NCBI GenBank assembly: GCA_028694565.1
Contig: JAQVKR010000018.1
Coordinates: 1-14,464, forward strand
Direction of reading: 5' to 3'
DNA: 14,464 nucleotides
Source of the DNA: Gammaproteobacteria bacterium
Lineage (GTDB): Bacteria > Pseudomonadota > Gammaproteobacteria > DSM-26407
The position numbers were made by a program, and so were the translations under genes. Positions within the stretch are counted from its first letter, which is position 1; each line of letters starts with the position of its first letter. The notes below the pieces were generated by a model. It was not told where the DNA came from and ran no database searches. It worked only from the letters and a program-made list of their open reading frames with translations. This document shows positions 1 through 7,085 of this stretch, one piece after another.

Positions 1-2864
1 CGCAGCGCCGCCCCGGTGTGACTGCCGGGGTGGGCGGCCACCTGGGCCGGGGTGCCGGCGCAGACCAGCGCGCCGCCGCCCTCGCCCCCCTCCGGGCCCA
101 GGTCGATGATCCAGTCGGCGGCGCGGATGACGTCCAGGTTGTGCTCGATCACCAGCAGCGAGTGGCCCTCCGCGAGCAGGCGGCGGAAGGCGCCCAGCAG
201 CCGGGCGATGTCGTCGAAGTGCAGCCCGGTGGTGGGCTCGTCGAACAGGAACAGGGTGGTGCCGGCGGACTTGCCCGCCCTGGCCAGGTGCCCCGCCAGC
301 TTCAGCCGCTGGGCCTCGCCCCCGGACAGGGTGGGCACCGGCTGGCCCAGGCGCAGGTAGCCAAGCCCCACCGCCGCCAGCGGCTCCAGGGCGGCGAGCA
401 CCGCCGGCACCGCCGCGAAGGCCGCCACCGCCTCGGTGACGGTGAGCTCCAGCACCTCGGCGATGGACAGGGCGCGATCGCCGCCCGGCGGCCGCAGGCG
501 CACCTCCAGCACCTCGTCGCGGAAGCGGCGGCCGTTGCAGTCGGGGCAGCGCAGGTAGACATCGGAGAGGAACTGCATCTCCACGTGCTCGAAGCCGTTG
601 CCGCCGCAGGCGGGGCAGCGCCCGGTGCCGGAGTTGAAGCTGAAGGTGCCGGCGCTGTAGCCGCGCTCGCGCGCCTCCGGCACGGCGGCGAAGAGCTTGC
701 GGATCGCGTCCAGCGCGCCCACGTAGCTGGCCGGGTTGGAGCGGGTGGTCTTGCCGATGGGCGACTGATCCACCAGCACCACCGCGTCCACCCGCTCGTG
801 GCCGCGCACCTCGCGGTGGCGGCCCGGGACCTCCTTGGGGTGGCCCTTGAGCTTGGTCAGCGCCTGGTAGAGCACGTCCTGCACCAGGGTCGACTTGCCC
901 GAGCCGGAGACGCCGGTGACGCACACCAGCCGGCCGAGGGGGATCGACACGTCGATGCCGCGCAGGTTGTGCTCGGCGGCCCCGAGCACCTCCAGGCGGG
1001 GCGTCGCCGGCCCCGGCGGCCGACCCGCGCCCGGCGTCGAGACGCTGCGGCGGCCGGCCAGGTAGTCGGCGGTGAGCGAGCCGCGGGCCGCGGGCAGCCC
1101 GGCGGCGGGGCCGTAGTAGACCGCCTCGCCGCCGCGCTCGCCGGGGCCGGGGCCGAGGTCGAGGATGCGGTCGGCGGCCAGCATCACCTGGGGATCGTGC
1201 TCCACCACCAGCAGGGTGTTGCCGGCGTCGCGCAGCCGCCGCATCACCTCCACCACCCGGTGCACGTCCCGGGGGTGCAGGCCGATGGAGGGCTCGTCGA
1301 GCACGAACAGGGTGTTCACCAGGGAGGTGCCGAGCGCGGTGGTGAGGTTGATGCGCTGCACCTCGCCGCCGGAGAGGGTGCGCGACTGGCGGTCCAGGGC
1401 CAGGTAGCCGAGCCCCACCTGCACCAGATAGCGCAACCGGGCGCGGATCTCGCCCAGCAGCTGCTCGGCGGCCTGGTCCAGCGGCGCCGGCAGCCGCAGC
1501 CCCTCGAACAGGGCCAGGCAGCGCTCCAGCGGCAGCCCCATCACGTCGTGCAGGTTGAGCCCCGGCAGCCGCTCCAGCGTCCCCGCCGGCAGGTCGATAC
1601 CGACCGGGTGGAAGCGCCGGCCGGGGTCGAGCACCGCGTCGGCCTCGGCGCGGCTCCCCAGCCGCCAGAGCAGGGCGTCGGGCTTGAGCCGTGCGCCGTG
1701 GCAGGCGGGGCAGGTGTCGTAGCTGCGGTACTTGGACAGCAGCACGCGGATGTGCATCCGGTAGCTCTTGGTCTCGAGCCAGTCGAAGAAGCGCCGCACC
1801 CCGTACCAGACGCCGTCGTCCCAGTCCCCCTCGCCCTCCAGCACCCACTGCCGCTGGGCCTCCTCCAGCGCCCGCCAGGGCACGTCCAGGGGAACGCCGC
1901 GCCGGCGCGCGAAGCGCACCAGGTCCGCATGGCACTCGCGGTAGCTGTCGGTCTGCCACGGCTTGACCGCCCCCCCGGCCAGGCTCTTCTCCCCGTCTGG
2001 CACCACCAGGGCGTAGTCGATGCCCATGGTGCGGCCGAAGCCGCGGCAGGTCTCGCAGGCGCCCACCGGCGAGTTGAAGGAGAAGTGGCTAGGCAGGGGA
2101 TCGTGGTAGTGGCGGTCGCAGTCGGGGCAGTGGAGATCGGTGGAGAAGCGCCGGACGCCACCCCCCTCCGCCCCGATGGACTCCACCGCCAGGCGGCCGT
2201 GGCCGTGGGCGAAGGCCTGCTCCAGGGCCTCGACGATGCGGTCGCGGCGCCCCGGCTCCAGCCGCACCCGGTCCTGCACCACCGTGAGCCGGTGGCCCTC
2301 GCGGCGCTGGATGCGGGTGTAGCCCTGGGCCGCCAGCAGCCGCTCCACCTCCTCCGTGGTGAAGTTCTCCGGCACGGTGAGGGGGAAGGTGACCGCCACC
2401 GCCGGACCACGACCCCCGGCGTCCGCCTCCGCCCCCTCCATGAGCTGCGCGTAGACGCTGTCGGGGTCGTCGCGCACCACCGGGCGCCCGCAGCCGCCGC
2501 AGTAGAGCCGCGCCGCCCGGGCGAAGAGCAGCTTCAGGTGGTCGTTGAGCTCGGTCATGGTGCCCACGGTGGAGCGGGAGGTGCGCACCGGGTTGGTCTG
2601 GTCGATGGCGATGGCCGGGGGAATGCCGTCGATGCGGTCCACGCCGGGCTTGTCCATGCGATCGAGGAACTGCCGCGCGTAGGGGGAGAAGGTCTCCACG
2701 TAGCGGCGCTGGCCCTCGGCGTAGACGGTGTCGAAGGCGAGCGAGGACTTGCCCGATCCGCTCGGCCCGGTCACCACGATGAACTCGTTGAGGGGCAGTT
2801 CGAGGGTCAGGCCCTTGAGGTTGTTCTGCCGGGCGCCCACCACCCGGATGCAGTCATCGGCCAT
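1..2864 (-). CDS. uvrA: UvrA-family excinuclease ABC subunit A (divergent paralogue type; C-terminus cut by window)
   Basis: UvrA is the damage-recognition ATPase of nucleotide excision repair; it dimerises, loads UvrB on DNA and acts in the cytoplasm. The reading frame begins MADDCIRVVGARQNNLKG, aligning with the E. coli start. It has two ABC modules: Walker A GPSGSGKS at about residues 33-40 and GVSGSGKST near 650, with LSGGE signatures near 497 and 845. CxxC zinc-binding pairs lie near 245-275 (CPDC, CETC) and 748-775 (CPAC, CPDC). A UvrB-binding-like insert with CGGC lies near 121. About 954 codons are present against about 940 in E. coli, so the true end is probably only a few codons outside, unless this is a longer form. 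Several stretches differ from canonical UvrA (NPVRTSRSTVGTMTELNDHL, YSAGTFSFNSGTG), suggesting a paralogue rather than the main UvrA. No good Shine-Dalgarno is visible. It lies 38 bp downstream of the cupin gene on the same strand, so co-transcription is likely. Confidence 0.93.
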   Translation of the reverse strand, partial: MADDCIRVVGARQNNLKGLTLELPLNEFIVVTGPSGSGKSSLAFDTVYAEGQRRYVETFSPYARQFLDRMDKPGVDRIDGIPPAIAIDQTNPVRTSRSTVGTMTELNDHLKLLFARAARLYCGGCGRPVVRDDPDSVYAQLMEGAEADAGGRGPAVAVTFPLTVPENFTTEEVERLLAAQGYTRIQRREGHRLTVVQDRVRLEPGRRDRIVEALEQAFAHGHGRLAVESIGAEGGGVRRFSTDLHCPDCDRHYHDPLPSHFSFNSPVGACETCRGFGRTMGIDYALVVPDGEKSLAGGAVKPWQTDSYRECHADLVRFARRRGVPLDVPWRALEEAQRQWVLEGEGDWDDGVWYGVRRFFDWLETKSYRMHIRVLLSKYRSYDTCPACHGARLKPDALLWRLGSRAEADAVLDPGRRFHPVGIDLPAGTLERLPGLNLHDVMGLPLERCLALFEGLRLPAPLDQAAEQLLGEIRARLRYLVQVGLGYLALDRQSRTLSGGEVQRINLTTALGTSLVNTLFVLDEPSIGLHPRDVHRVVEVMRRLRDAGNTLLVVEHDPQVMLAADRILDLGPGPGERGGEAVYYGPAAGLPAARGSLTADYLAGRRSVSTPGAGRPPGPATPRLEVLGAAEHNLRGIDVSIPLGRLVCVTGVSGSGKSTLVQDVLYQALTKLKGHPKEVPGRHREVRGHERVDAVVLVDQSPIGKTTRSNPASYVGALDAIRKLFAAVPEARERGYSAGTFSFNSGTGRCPACGGNGFEHVEMQFLSDVYLRCPDCNGRRFRDEVLEVRLRPPGGDRALSIAEVLELTVTEAVAAFAAVPAVLAALEPLAAVGLGYLRLGQPVPTLSGGEAQRLKLAGHLARAGKSAGTTLFLFDEPTTGLHFDDIARLLGAFRRLLAEGHSLLVIEHNLDVIRAADWIIDLGPEGGEGGGALVCAGTPAQVAAHPGSHTGAAL

Positions 2865-2902
2865 GGCTGTTCACAGGAAAGATTAGGTGCCGGCAGCGGG
2901 AC

Positions 2903-3445
2903 TCAGGCGCGGGCCGCGGCCACGGAACGGCGCAGCGCCCGCCCGCGCGGAGCGCGCTTCCACCAGTGGTCGTGGCTGCCCTCGGCGGAGACCGACTCGT
3001 GGGGCCGGTAGCGGCGCCGGCCCTCCCCGTCGAGCTGCAGGAAGCCCCAGTCCCTGCACTTGCCGGCGTGCATGAACAGGGTCCAGGCCTCGCCCCCCTC
3101 GGGCAGGATCACCCGGTGGAAGTCGCCGCCGCCGATGCGGTTGAAGCGCCCCGGGCGCACCGGCCGCTCCACCACCCGCTCGCCCGCCCCCGCCGGGGCC
3201 AGCAGCAGCTCGCGGTAGCCGCCCGCCAGCACCCAGCTCAGCGCCCACGGCCAGGGGTGATCGTGCAGGCCGCGGTCGGGATCGCTGGCCACGAAGCGGT
3301 GAAGGTAGACCCCGCCGCCGCCGGGCAGGCGCAGCAGGTGGTAGCGCTCCAGGTAGGGCTCGCCCTGGTGGCCGTTGATGATCCGGCAGCGCAGCCAGCC
3401 GCTGAAGCGGTAGAGAAGGGCGGAGAAGCGGGTCGTGGGTCGCAT
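2903..3445 (-). CDS. Small cupin-fold protein, function unknown
   Basis: A 180-residue protein with a cupin-like metal site: H61-D-H63 in LHDHPWPWALSWVLAGGY, an acidic residue E79 in GGYREL, and a later H110 in DFHRV. This HxH...E...H spacing is the usual cupin metal-ligand pattern, so a single-domain metal-binding beta-barrel is likely. The substrate cannot be named. The N-terminus (MRPTTRFSALLYRFSGWLRC) is basic and hydrophobic but not a convincing signal peptide. The last 20 residues are Arg- and Ala-rich and probably disordered. The ATG at 3445 has an AAGGA Shine-Dalgarno 5 nt upstream, which fixes the start. The gene precedes uvrA on the same strand, with 38 bp between them, so the two probably form a short operon. 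It could be a small dioxygenase or simply a metal-binding cupin. Confidence 0.75.
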   Translation of the reverse strand: MRPTTRFSALLYRFSGWLRCRIINGHQGEPYLERYHLLRLPGGGGVYLHRFVASDPDRGLHDHPWPWALSWVLAGGYRELLLAPAGAGERVVERPVRPGRFNRIGGGDFHRVILPEGGEAWTLFMHAGKCRDWGFLQLDGEGRRRYRPHESVSAEGSHDHWWKRAPRGRALRRSVAAARA

Positions 3446-3546
3446 GGCGGTCCTTCGGGTTCCGGGGCCAGGGAATCATAACCTACTTCGCCGGTCGGTC
3501 ACCGTACCGTAGCAGGTCCCCGGTGAACAGCACGCATGAGCACGGC

Positions 3547-3576
3547 AGGATGGGCAAGGCGCAGCGTGCCCGTCAT
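3547..3576 (+). repeat. REP-like element, left copy
   Basis: The copy begins AGGATGGGCAAGGCGCAGCG and ends TGCCCGTCAT. It is itself an imperfect palindrome (GATGGGCA against TGCCCGTC) with a short loop. It is the inverted counterpart of the copy at 3660-3688, matching 27 of 29 positions. Repeats of this kind are common between genes in gammaproteobacteria and are often mobilised by RAYT transposases. Confidence 0.8.
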
Positions 3577-3586
3577 CCCGACTGTC

Positions 3587-3652
3587 CGCGTAACCGTGCT
3601 TAACCGGGTTGCAATGAATGCAATCCATGCGCCGCGGGCAGTCGCTGTCCCA
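3587..3652 (-). pseudogene. Scrap of a REP-associated tyrosine transposase (RAYT, IS200-like Y1 family)
   Basis: Read on the minus strand, this piece encodes RRMDCIHCNPVKHGYA, which matches the near-C-terminal hallmark of RAYT transposases (typically DYIHYNPVKHGYV followed by DWPYSSFHR). Only about 20 codons remain. The catalytic HUH motif and tyrosine are absent, and after the Tyr-Ala the sequence runs straight into the left REP-like repeat. It is therefore a non-functional remnant. It sits exactly between two inverted REP copies, the position a full RAYT gene would occupy, so an internal deletion of a once complete RAYT-REP unit is the simplest reading. Confidence 0.7.
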
Positions 3653-3659
3653 GTGTCGC

Positions 3660-3688
3660 TGATGGGCACGCTGCGCTTTGCCCATCCT
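3660..3688 (-). repeat. REP-like element, right copy (inverted)
   Basis: On the minus strand it reads AGGATGGGCAAAGCGCAGCG followed by TGCCCATCA, the inverted partner of 3547-3576 with two mismatches in 29. With the left copy it forms a REPIN-like structure about 142 bp long around the transposase scrap. Its outer part is also the first unit of the tandem repeat that follows. Confidence 0.8.
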
Positions 3689-3748
3689 ACGACGACTGCG
3701 CTTTGCCCATCCTACGACGACTGCGCTTTGCCCATCCTACGACGACTG
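3671..3748 (+). repeat. Three perfect tandem copies of a 25-bp REP-derived unit
   Basis: The unit CTGCGCTTTGCCCATCCTAC plus GACGA occurs at 3671-3695, 3696-3720 and 3721-3745 without a mismatch, followed by a partial CTG. The unit is the outer half of the REP-like element with its flank, so the array probably arose by slippage or unequal exchange. There are no spacers, so it is not a CRISPR array. Confidence 0.95.
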
Positions 3749-3882
3749 TCTTAAGTATCTGATTCTGCTGCAGGCATCGGCAATCAACATCCCGTCAAGG
3801 GATGCAACCGCCAAGCGCATCAGCGCTTCGTATCAGGGAATATACAGGCCAGAACAGCCGGTTATGCCGGCCATCAACCGGC

Positions 3883-3896
3883 TTGACCCGCCTCAA
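3883..3896. promoter_or_regulatory. Candidate FNR/DNR/NnrR-type operator upstream of norE
   Basis: The sequence TTGACCCGCCTCAA fits the TTGA-N6-TCAA core of Crp/FNR-family sites (FNR consensus TTGAT-N4-ATCAA). Its centre lies about 32 bp before TACGCT (3919-3924), a weak -10 candidate, which is the geometry of an activator site near -41.5. The norE-like gene begins 54 bp further on. DNR/NnrR regulators commonly control nor genes in response to nitric oxide. The assignment rests on one match to a short, degenerate motif. Confidence 0.4.
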
Positions 3897-3950
3897 GGTC
3901 ATGCCACCCGGCCGCCGGTACGCTCATCCTCGGGCAACCGGAGGCCGGTC

Positions 3951-4547
3951 ATGGTCGATGCGACGCTGGACCCCGTGCGGGCCGAACCCGCCGCGGGGCG
4001 TTTCCCGGGCAACATGGCGATCTGGGTCGGCATCACCTGTGAGTTCGTCGAATTCGGCGTACTGTTCGCCGTCTACTTCGTCGCCCGCGCCCACTTCCCC
4101 GAGGCGTTTCACGCCGGCCCCGGCCGGCTCTCGACCACGGCCGGCGCCGTCATCACCCTGCTGATGGTGACGAGCAGCTACTTCATCGCCTGCTCCGTGA
4201 GCGCCATGCGCCGCGACCGGCGGCGGCAGGCACTCATGTGGCTCGGCGCCGCGCTGGCGGTGGCCCTCGGCTACCCGCTGGCCAAGTACCTGGAGGTGGG
4301 CTGGAACCTGGCCCGGGGAGTGGACGGCGATGCCGGGATATTCTTCACCGTCTACTACTACCTGACCATCAATCACCTGGTGCACGCCACCTGGGGGATC
4401 CTCGGCATCCTGTTCGTCCTCGGGCGCCTCGCCTCCGGCGCCTACAGCGCGGAGAACCATGCCGGCCTGGAGGCGCTCGGGAGCTACTGGCACGCCACCG
4501 ACATGATCTGGCTGGTCCTGTTCACCCTCTTCTACCTGCTGGCCTGA
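3951..4547 (+). CDS. norE: NorE-like heme-copper oxidase subunit III family protein
   Basis: A 198-residue membrane protein of the cytochrome c oxidase subunit III family, in the short five-helix form typical of NorE. Helices are predicted at about 23-45, 62-84, 95-115, 130-160 and 178-198. Family signatures are the acidic residue E31 in CEFVEFG, H142/H145 in YYYLTINHLVHATWG, and the ending YWHATDMIWLVLFTLFYL. NorE is an inner-membrane accessory protein that supports NO reductase activity in denitrifiers without being catalytic. The ATG at 3951 is chosen because GGAGG (3940-3944) lies 6 nt upstream and the conserved part starts soon after. An in-frame extension to 3678 begins inside the tandem repeat and is not convincing. 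The norF-like gene follows 5 bp later. No norC or norB is in the window, so a subunit III of another terminal oxidase remains possible. Confidence 0.85.
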   Translation: MVDATLDPVRAEPAAGRFPGNMAIWVGITCEFVEFGVLFAVYFVARAHFPEAFHAGPGRLSTTAGAVITLLMVTSSYFIACSVSAMRRDRRRQALMWLGAALAVALGYPLAKYLEVGWNLARGVDGDAGIFFTVYYYLTINHLVHATWGILGILFVLGRLASGAYSAENHAGLEALGSYWHATDMIWLVLFTLFYLLA

Positions 4548-4552
4548 TCACG

Positions 4553-4852
4553 ATGAGCGCCCGGACCGACAGCATCCCCTCCCTGACCCGCGCCTGGCTG
4601 GCCCTGGTCGCCCTCACCCTCGCCAGCCTCGCCCTCGGCAAGTGGAGCGGCACCGTTCCCTGGCTGCCCCTGCTGATGGCCGTGGTCATCTGGATAAAGT
4701 GCGCCGTCATCGCCGATCGCTTCATCGAGGCGAACCGGGCGCACCCCTTCGTCCGCCGCGTGGTGCGGGTGTTCATCGCCCTGGCGCCCGCCGCGCTGAT
4801 CCTCGTCACCCTGTTCGGCCCCGGGATCGCCCGCTTGCTGACGTTGACCTAG
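4553..4852 (+). CDS. norF: NorF-like / prokaryotic cytochrome c oxidase subunit IV family protein
   Basis: A 99-residue membrane protein with three predicted helices at about 12-30, 35-54 and 71-90. The segment WIKCAVIADRFIEANRAH matches the conserved loop of prokaryotic COX4/NorF proteins, where a Lys and an Asp/His-Arg-Phe-Met-like motif follow the second helix. NorF is a small accessory subunit encoded next to norE. Here the start lies 5 bp after the norE stop, which indicates translational linkage and a shared transcript. The role is inferred as assembly or stability of an NO reductase or a related oxidase encoded elsewhere. Family membership is fairly sure; the exact partner is not. Confidence 0.78.
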   Translation: MSARTDSIPSLTRAWLALVALTLASLALGKWSGTVPWLPLLMAVVIWIKCAVIADRFIEANRAHPFVRRVVRVFIALAPAALILVTLFGPGIARLLTLT

Positions 4853-4955
4853 GCGAACCGGGTTCCGCCTCCGGCGCGAGGGGATGGCCGGAGCGCCGCG
4901 CCCGGGCCCGTTGGCTACACTGGAGGCGACTGTCCGCGGAAACGGGAGGTGCGCC

Positions 4956-6530
4956 ATGCCGAGCTGGCAGCCGGTATGCATGCTGACGGACCTGGAGGAG
5001 GGGCACGGCCGCGAGGCGCGGGTGAACGGCCGGCCGCTGGCCCTGTTCCTGCACGAGGACACGGTCCATGCCCTGGAGGATCGCTGTCCCCACCGGGAGG
5101 GGCAGCTCTCGGCGGGACGCGTGGAGCACGGCGAGGCCATCTGCCCGCTGCACGGCTGGAACTTCGATCTCGCCACCGGCGTCTCGCTCTACGACCCCCG
5201 CGACCGCATCGCCGTCTACCCGGTGCGGGTGGAGTCCGGCGAAGTGTTCGTGGACGCCGACGCCGTGCCGCCCCTGCCCGAGGCCAGCTTCCGGGGCTAC
5301 CAGGGGCGCTGGCGGCGCTGGTCCGACGACACCCGGGGCAAGTACGAGGCCCGGCGGCTGGCCCAAGGCAAGCGGCCCGGGGTGGAAGCCATGGGCGCCC
5401 CGGCTCCGGCGCCGGAAAGCGTTCCCGGCTTCGGGCACTTCCACCTGCGCGCCGGCCAGCTGGCCCGCCCGCCGCGGCTGGAGGGCGAGCCGGTGGCGAC
5501 CGGGGTGGTGCTGGGCGCGGGCGCCGGCCGGCCGTTGCGCATCGAGCTGCCGGTGACCATCTCCCACATGTCCTTCGGCGCCCTCTCGGCCGAGGCCAAG
5601 GTGGCCCTGGCCCGGGGCGCCGCCCGGGCCGGCACCCTCAGCAACTCGGGCGAGGGCGGCATGCTGCCGGAGGAGCGCGCCGCGGCGCGCAGCTACGTCC
5701 TGGAGATGGCGAGCGGCTACTTCGGCTGGAACGAGGCGGCCATGGAGGAGGCCGACGGCTTCGAGATCAAGCTCGGCCAGTCGGCCAAGCCGGGGCTGGG
5801 CGGCGAGCTGCCGGGGGCCAAGGTCACGGCCGAAATCGCCCGGGTGCGCGGCATCGAGCCGGGCGCGCCGGCCCACTCCCCGGCCCGCTTTCCCGATCTC
5901 GCCGGCGCCGCGGCGCTGGGCGAGCGCATCCGCGAGATCCGCGCCCGCTTCCCGGAGAAACCCGTCGGCATCAAGCTGGCGGCGAGCGACGTGGAGGCGG
6001 ACGTGGCCGCGGCGCTGCAGCTCGCGCCCGACTTCATCACCGTGGACGGCTTCGGCGGCGGCACCGGCGCCGCCCCGGTGCACGTGCGCGATCACTTCGG
6101 CATGCCCCTGGTGCAGGCGCTGCCCATCGCCCGGCGCCTGGTGGACGCCCACAACGAGGCCCACCCGGAACGGCCGGTGAGCCTGGTGGCCACCGGCGGG
6201 GTGCGCACCCCCGCGGACGTGGCCAAGGCGCTGGCCCTGGGGGCCGACGCCTGCGCACTGGCCACCGCCGCGCTGTTCGCCCTCGGCTGCGAATACTACC
6301 GCGCCTGCGACACGGACAACTGTCCGGTGGGCATCACCACCCAGCGCGAGGCGCTGCGGGCGCGCATCGACGGGGAGATCGCCGCGGAGCGGGTGGCCAA
6401 TTTCCTCAACGGGACGCGGGCGGTGCTGGAGGACTACCTGCGGGTGATGGGGCTGGAGTCGGTGGCCGAGCTCGGCCCCTGGGATCTCATTCCCCTGACG
6501 CCGGCGGCGGCGGCGATCCTGGACGACTGA
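4956..6530 (+). CDS. Rieske [2Fe-2S] domain fused to FMN-dependent glutamate synthase (GltB2-like) domain
   Basis: A 524-residue protein with two recognisable parts. Residues 1-105 are a Rieske ferredoxin domain with ligands C44-x-H46 and C63-x2-H66 (RCPHREGQ and CPLHGWNFD). Residues about 170-490 match the synthase domain of glutamate synthase: SNSGEGG at 229-235, GQSAKPGLGG at 274-283, DGFGGGTGAAP around 364-374, and C445-x5-C451-x4-C456, the exact spacing of the [3Fe-4S] cluster ligands in GltS. There is no N-terminal glutaminase domain, so if it makes an amino acid it would use ammonia or another amine. The Rieske domain presumably feeds electrons to the 3Fe-4S/FMN centre in place of an NADPH-oxidising small subunit; that is inference. 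It is soluble, without signal peptide. GGAGGT at 4945-4950, 5 nt before the ATG, fixes the start. N-methylglutamate synthase-like activity is an alternative. Confidence 0.85.
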   Translation: MPSWQPVCMLTDLEEGHGREARVNGRPLALFLHEDTVHALEDRCPHREGQLSAGRVEHGEAICPLHGWNFDLATGVSLYDPRDRIAVYPVRVESGEVFVDADAVPPLPEASFRGYQGRWRRWSDDTRGKYEARRLAQGKRPGVEAMGAPAPAPESVPGFGHFHLRAGQLARPPRLEGEPVATGVVLGAGAGRPLRIELPVTISHMSFGALSAEAKVALARGAARAGTLSNSGEGGMLPEERAAARSYVLEMASGYFGWNEAAMEEADGFEIKLGQSAKPGLGGELPGAKVTAEIARVRGIEPGAPAHSPARFPDLAGAAALGERIREIRARFPEKPVGIKLAASDVEADVAAALQLAPDFITVDGFGGGTGAAPVHVRDHFGMPLVQALPIARRLVDAHNEAHPERPVSLVATGGVRTPADVAKALALGADACALATAALFALGCEYYRACDTDNCPVGITTQREALRARIDGEIAAERVANFLNGTRAVLEDYLRVMGLESVAELGPWDLIPLTPAAAAILDD

Positions 6531-6551
6531 ACCGCCGTGTCGGGAGGAGCG

Positions 6552-7085
6552 TCACAGGGCGGCCGCATGCCGCTCCTTCAGGGCCACGTAGTGGTCGGGA
6601 ATGCGCCACAGCAGGGCCCGCTCGGCGTCGTTCAGGGGCCGGGCCTGGCGCGCCGGGCTGCCCACGTAGAGAAAGCCGCTCTCCAGCTCCTTGCCGGGCG
6701 GCACCAGGCAGCCCGCCCCGACCATGGTCTCCGGCGGCACCACCGCGCCGTCGAGCACCAGGGCGCCGATGCCGATGAGGCAGTGGTCGCCGACGGTGCA
6801 GCCGTGCAGCACCGCCTTGTGGCCGACGCTGACCCCGTCGCCCACCACCAGCGGGTAACCGGCCGGATTGCCCTCGCCGGGGCTGCTGACGTGCAGCACG
6901 CAGCCGTCCTGGATGTTGGTGCGCGCGCCGATGGCGACGTGGTTGACGTCGCCGCGGATGACGGTGAACGGCCACACGGAGCTGTCGCGCCCCAGGCTGA
7001 CATCGCCGATCACCAGCGCCAGCGGGTCGACGTAGACCCCCGCGGCGAAGCGGGGCCGGCGATCGAGGTAGGGACGGATGTTCAT
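6552..7085 (-). CDS. Gamma-class carbonic anhydrase family protein (YrdA/PaaY-like)
   Basis: A 177-residue left-handed beta-helix protein with hexapeptide repeats throughout (such as VIGDVSLGRDSSVWPF and VGDHCLIGIGALVLDG). The three zinc ligands of the family are in place as H65 (CVLHV), H89 (VGHKA) and H94 (VLHGC), matching H81, H117 and H122 of archaeal Cam. RGDVNHVAIG and NIQDG are the usual core motifs. Such trimers interconvert CO2 and bicarbonate, although some relatives show little activity in vitro; a catalytic acidic loop cannot be confirmed. The ATG at 7085 is preceded by GGGAG about 6 nt upstream and overlaps the stop of the upstream small gene as ATGA, so translational coupling is likely. 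It is convergent with the Rieske-synthase gene, with only 21 bp between the stops. Confidence 0.92.
   Translation of the reverse strand: MNIRPYLDRRPRFAAGVYVDPLALVIGDVSLGRDSSVWPFTVIRGDVNHVAIGARTNIQDGCVLHVSSPGEGNPAGYPLVVGDGVSVGHKAVLHGCTVGDHCLIGIGALVLDGAVVPPETMVGAGCLVPPGKELESGFLYVGSPARQARPLNDAERALLWRIPDHYVALKERHAAAL

Larger units (their letters stand above)
3446..3950. other. 505-bp intergenic region between divergent genes
   Basis: This stretch separates the minus-strand cupin gene from the plus-strand norE-like gene. Its base composition is visibly less GC-rich than its neighbours. It holds the REP-like inverted pair, the transposase scrap, the 25-bp tandem repeat and a candidate FNR/DNR-type site, each listed separately. 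About 130 bp (3749-3880) show no clear feature. Open frames running through it start inside the repeats and resemble no known protein. Confidence 0.8.

Noticed and set aside
18..3011. A 997-codon open frame on the plus strand across the whole uvrA region
   Set aside because: It is the antisense shadow of uvrA in very GC-rich DNA. Its translation is low-complexity Gly/Ala/Arg/His with no known motif, while the minus strand has all UvrA motifs.
3476..3685. Complete 69-residue protein gene on the minus strand
   Set aside because: Only a short internal part matches RAYT transposases; the rest is REP sequence translated by chance.
3671..3748. CRISPR array
   Set aside because: The repeats are directly adjacent, without spacers, and are REP-derived.
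3678..3950. N-terminal extension of the norE-like gene to an ATG at 3678
   Set aside because: It starts inside the tandem repeat, has no family similarity, and the ATG at 3951 has a well-placed GGAGG.
4853..4955. Terminator between the norF-like and Rieske-synthase genes
   Set aside because: An imperfect stem (AGGCGAACC with GGTTCCGCCT) is present at 4851-4870, but no T-run follows, so neither termination nor a clear promoter can be claimed.
4949..6778. A 609-codon plus-strand frame overlapping the Rieske-synthase gene
   Set aside because: Off-frame shadow rich in Arg/Gly/Ala that runs through the convergent gene's stop; the overlapping frame has clear catalytic motifs.
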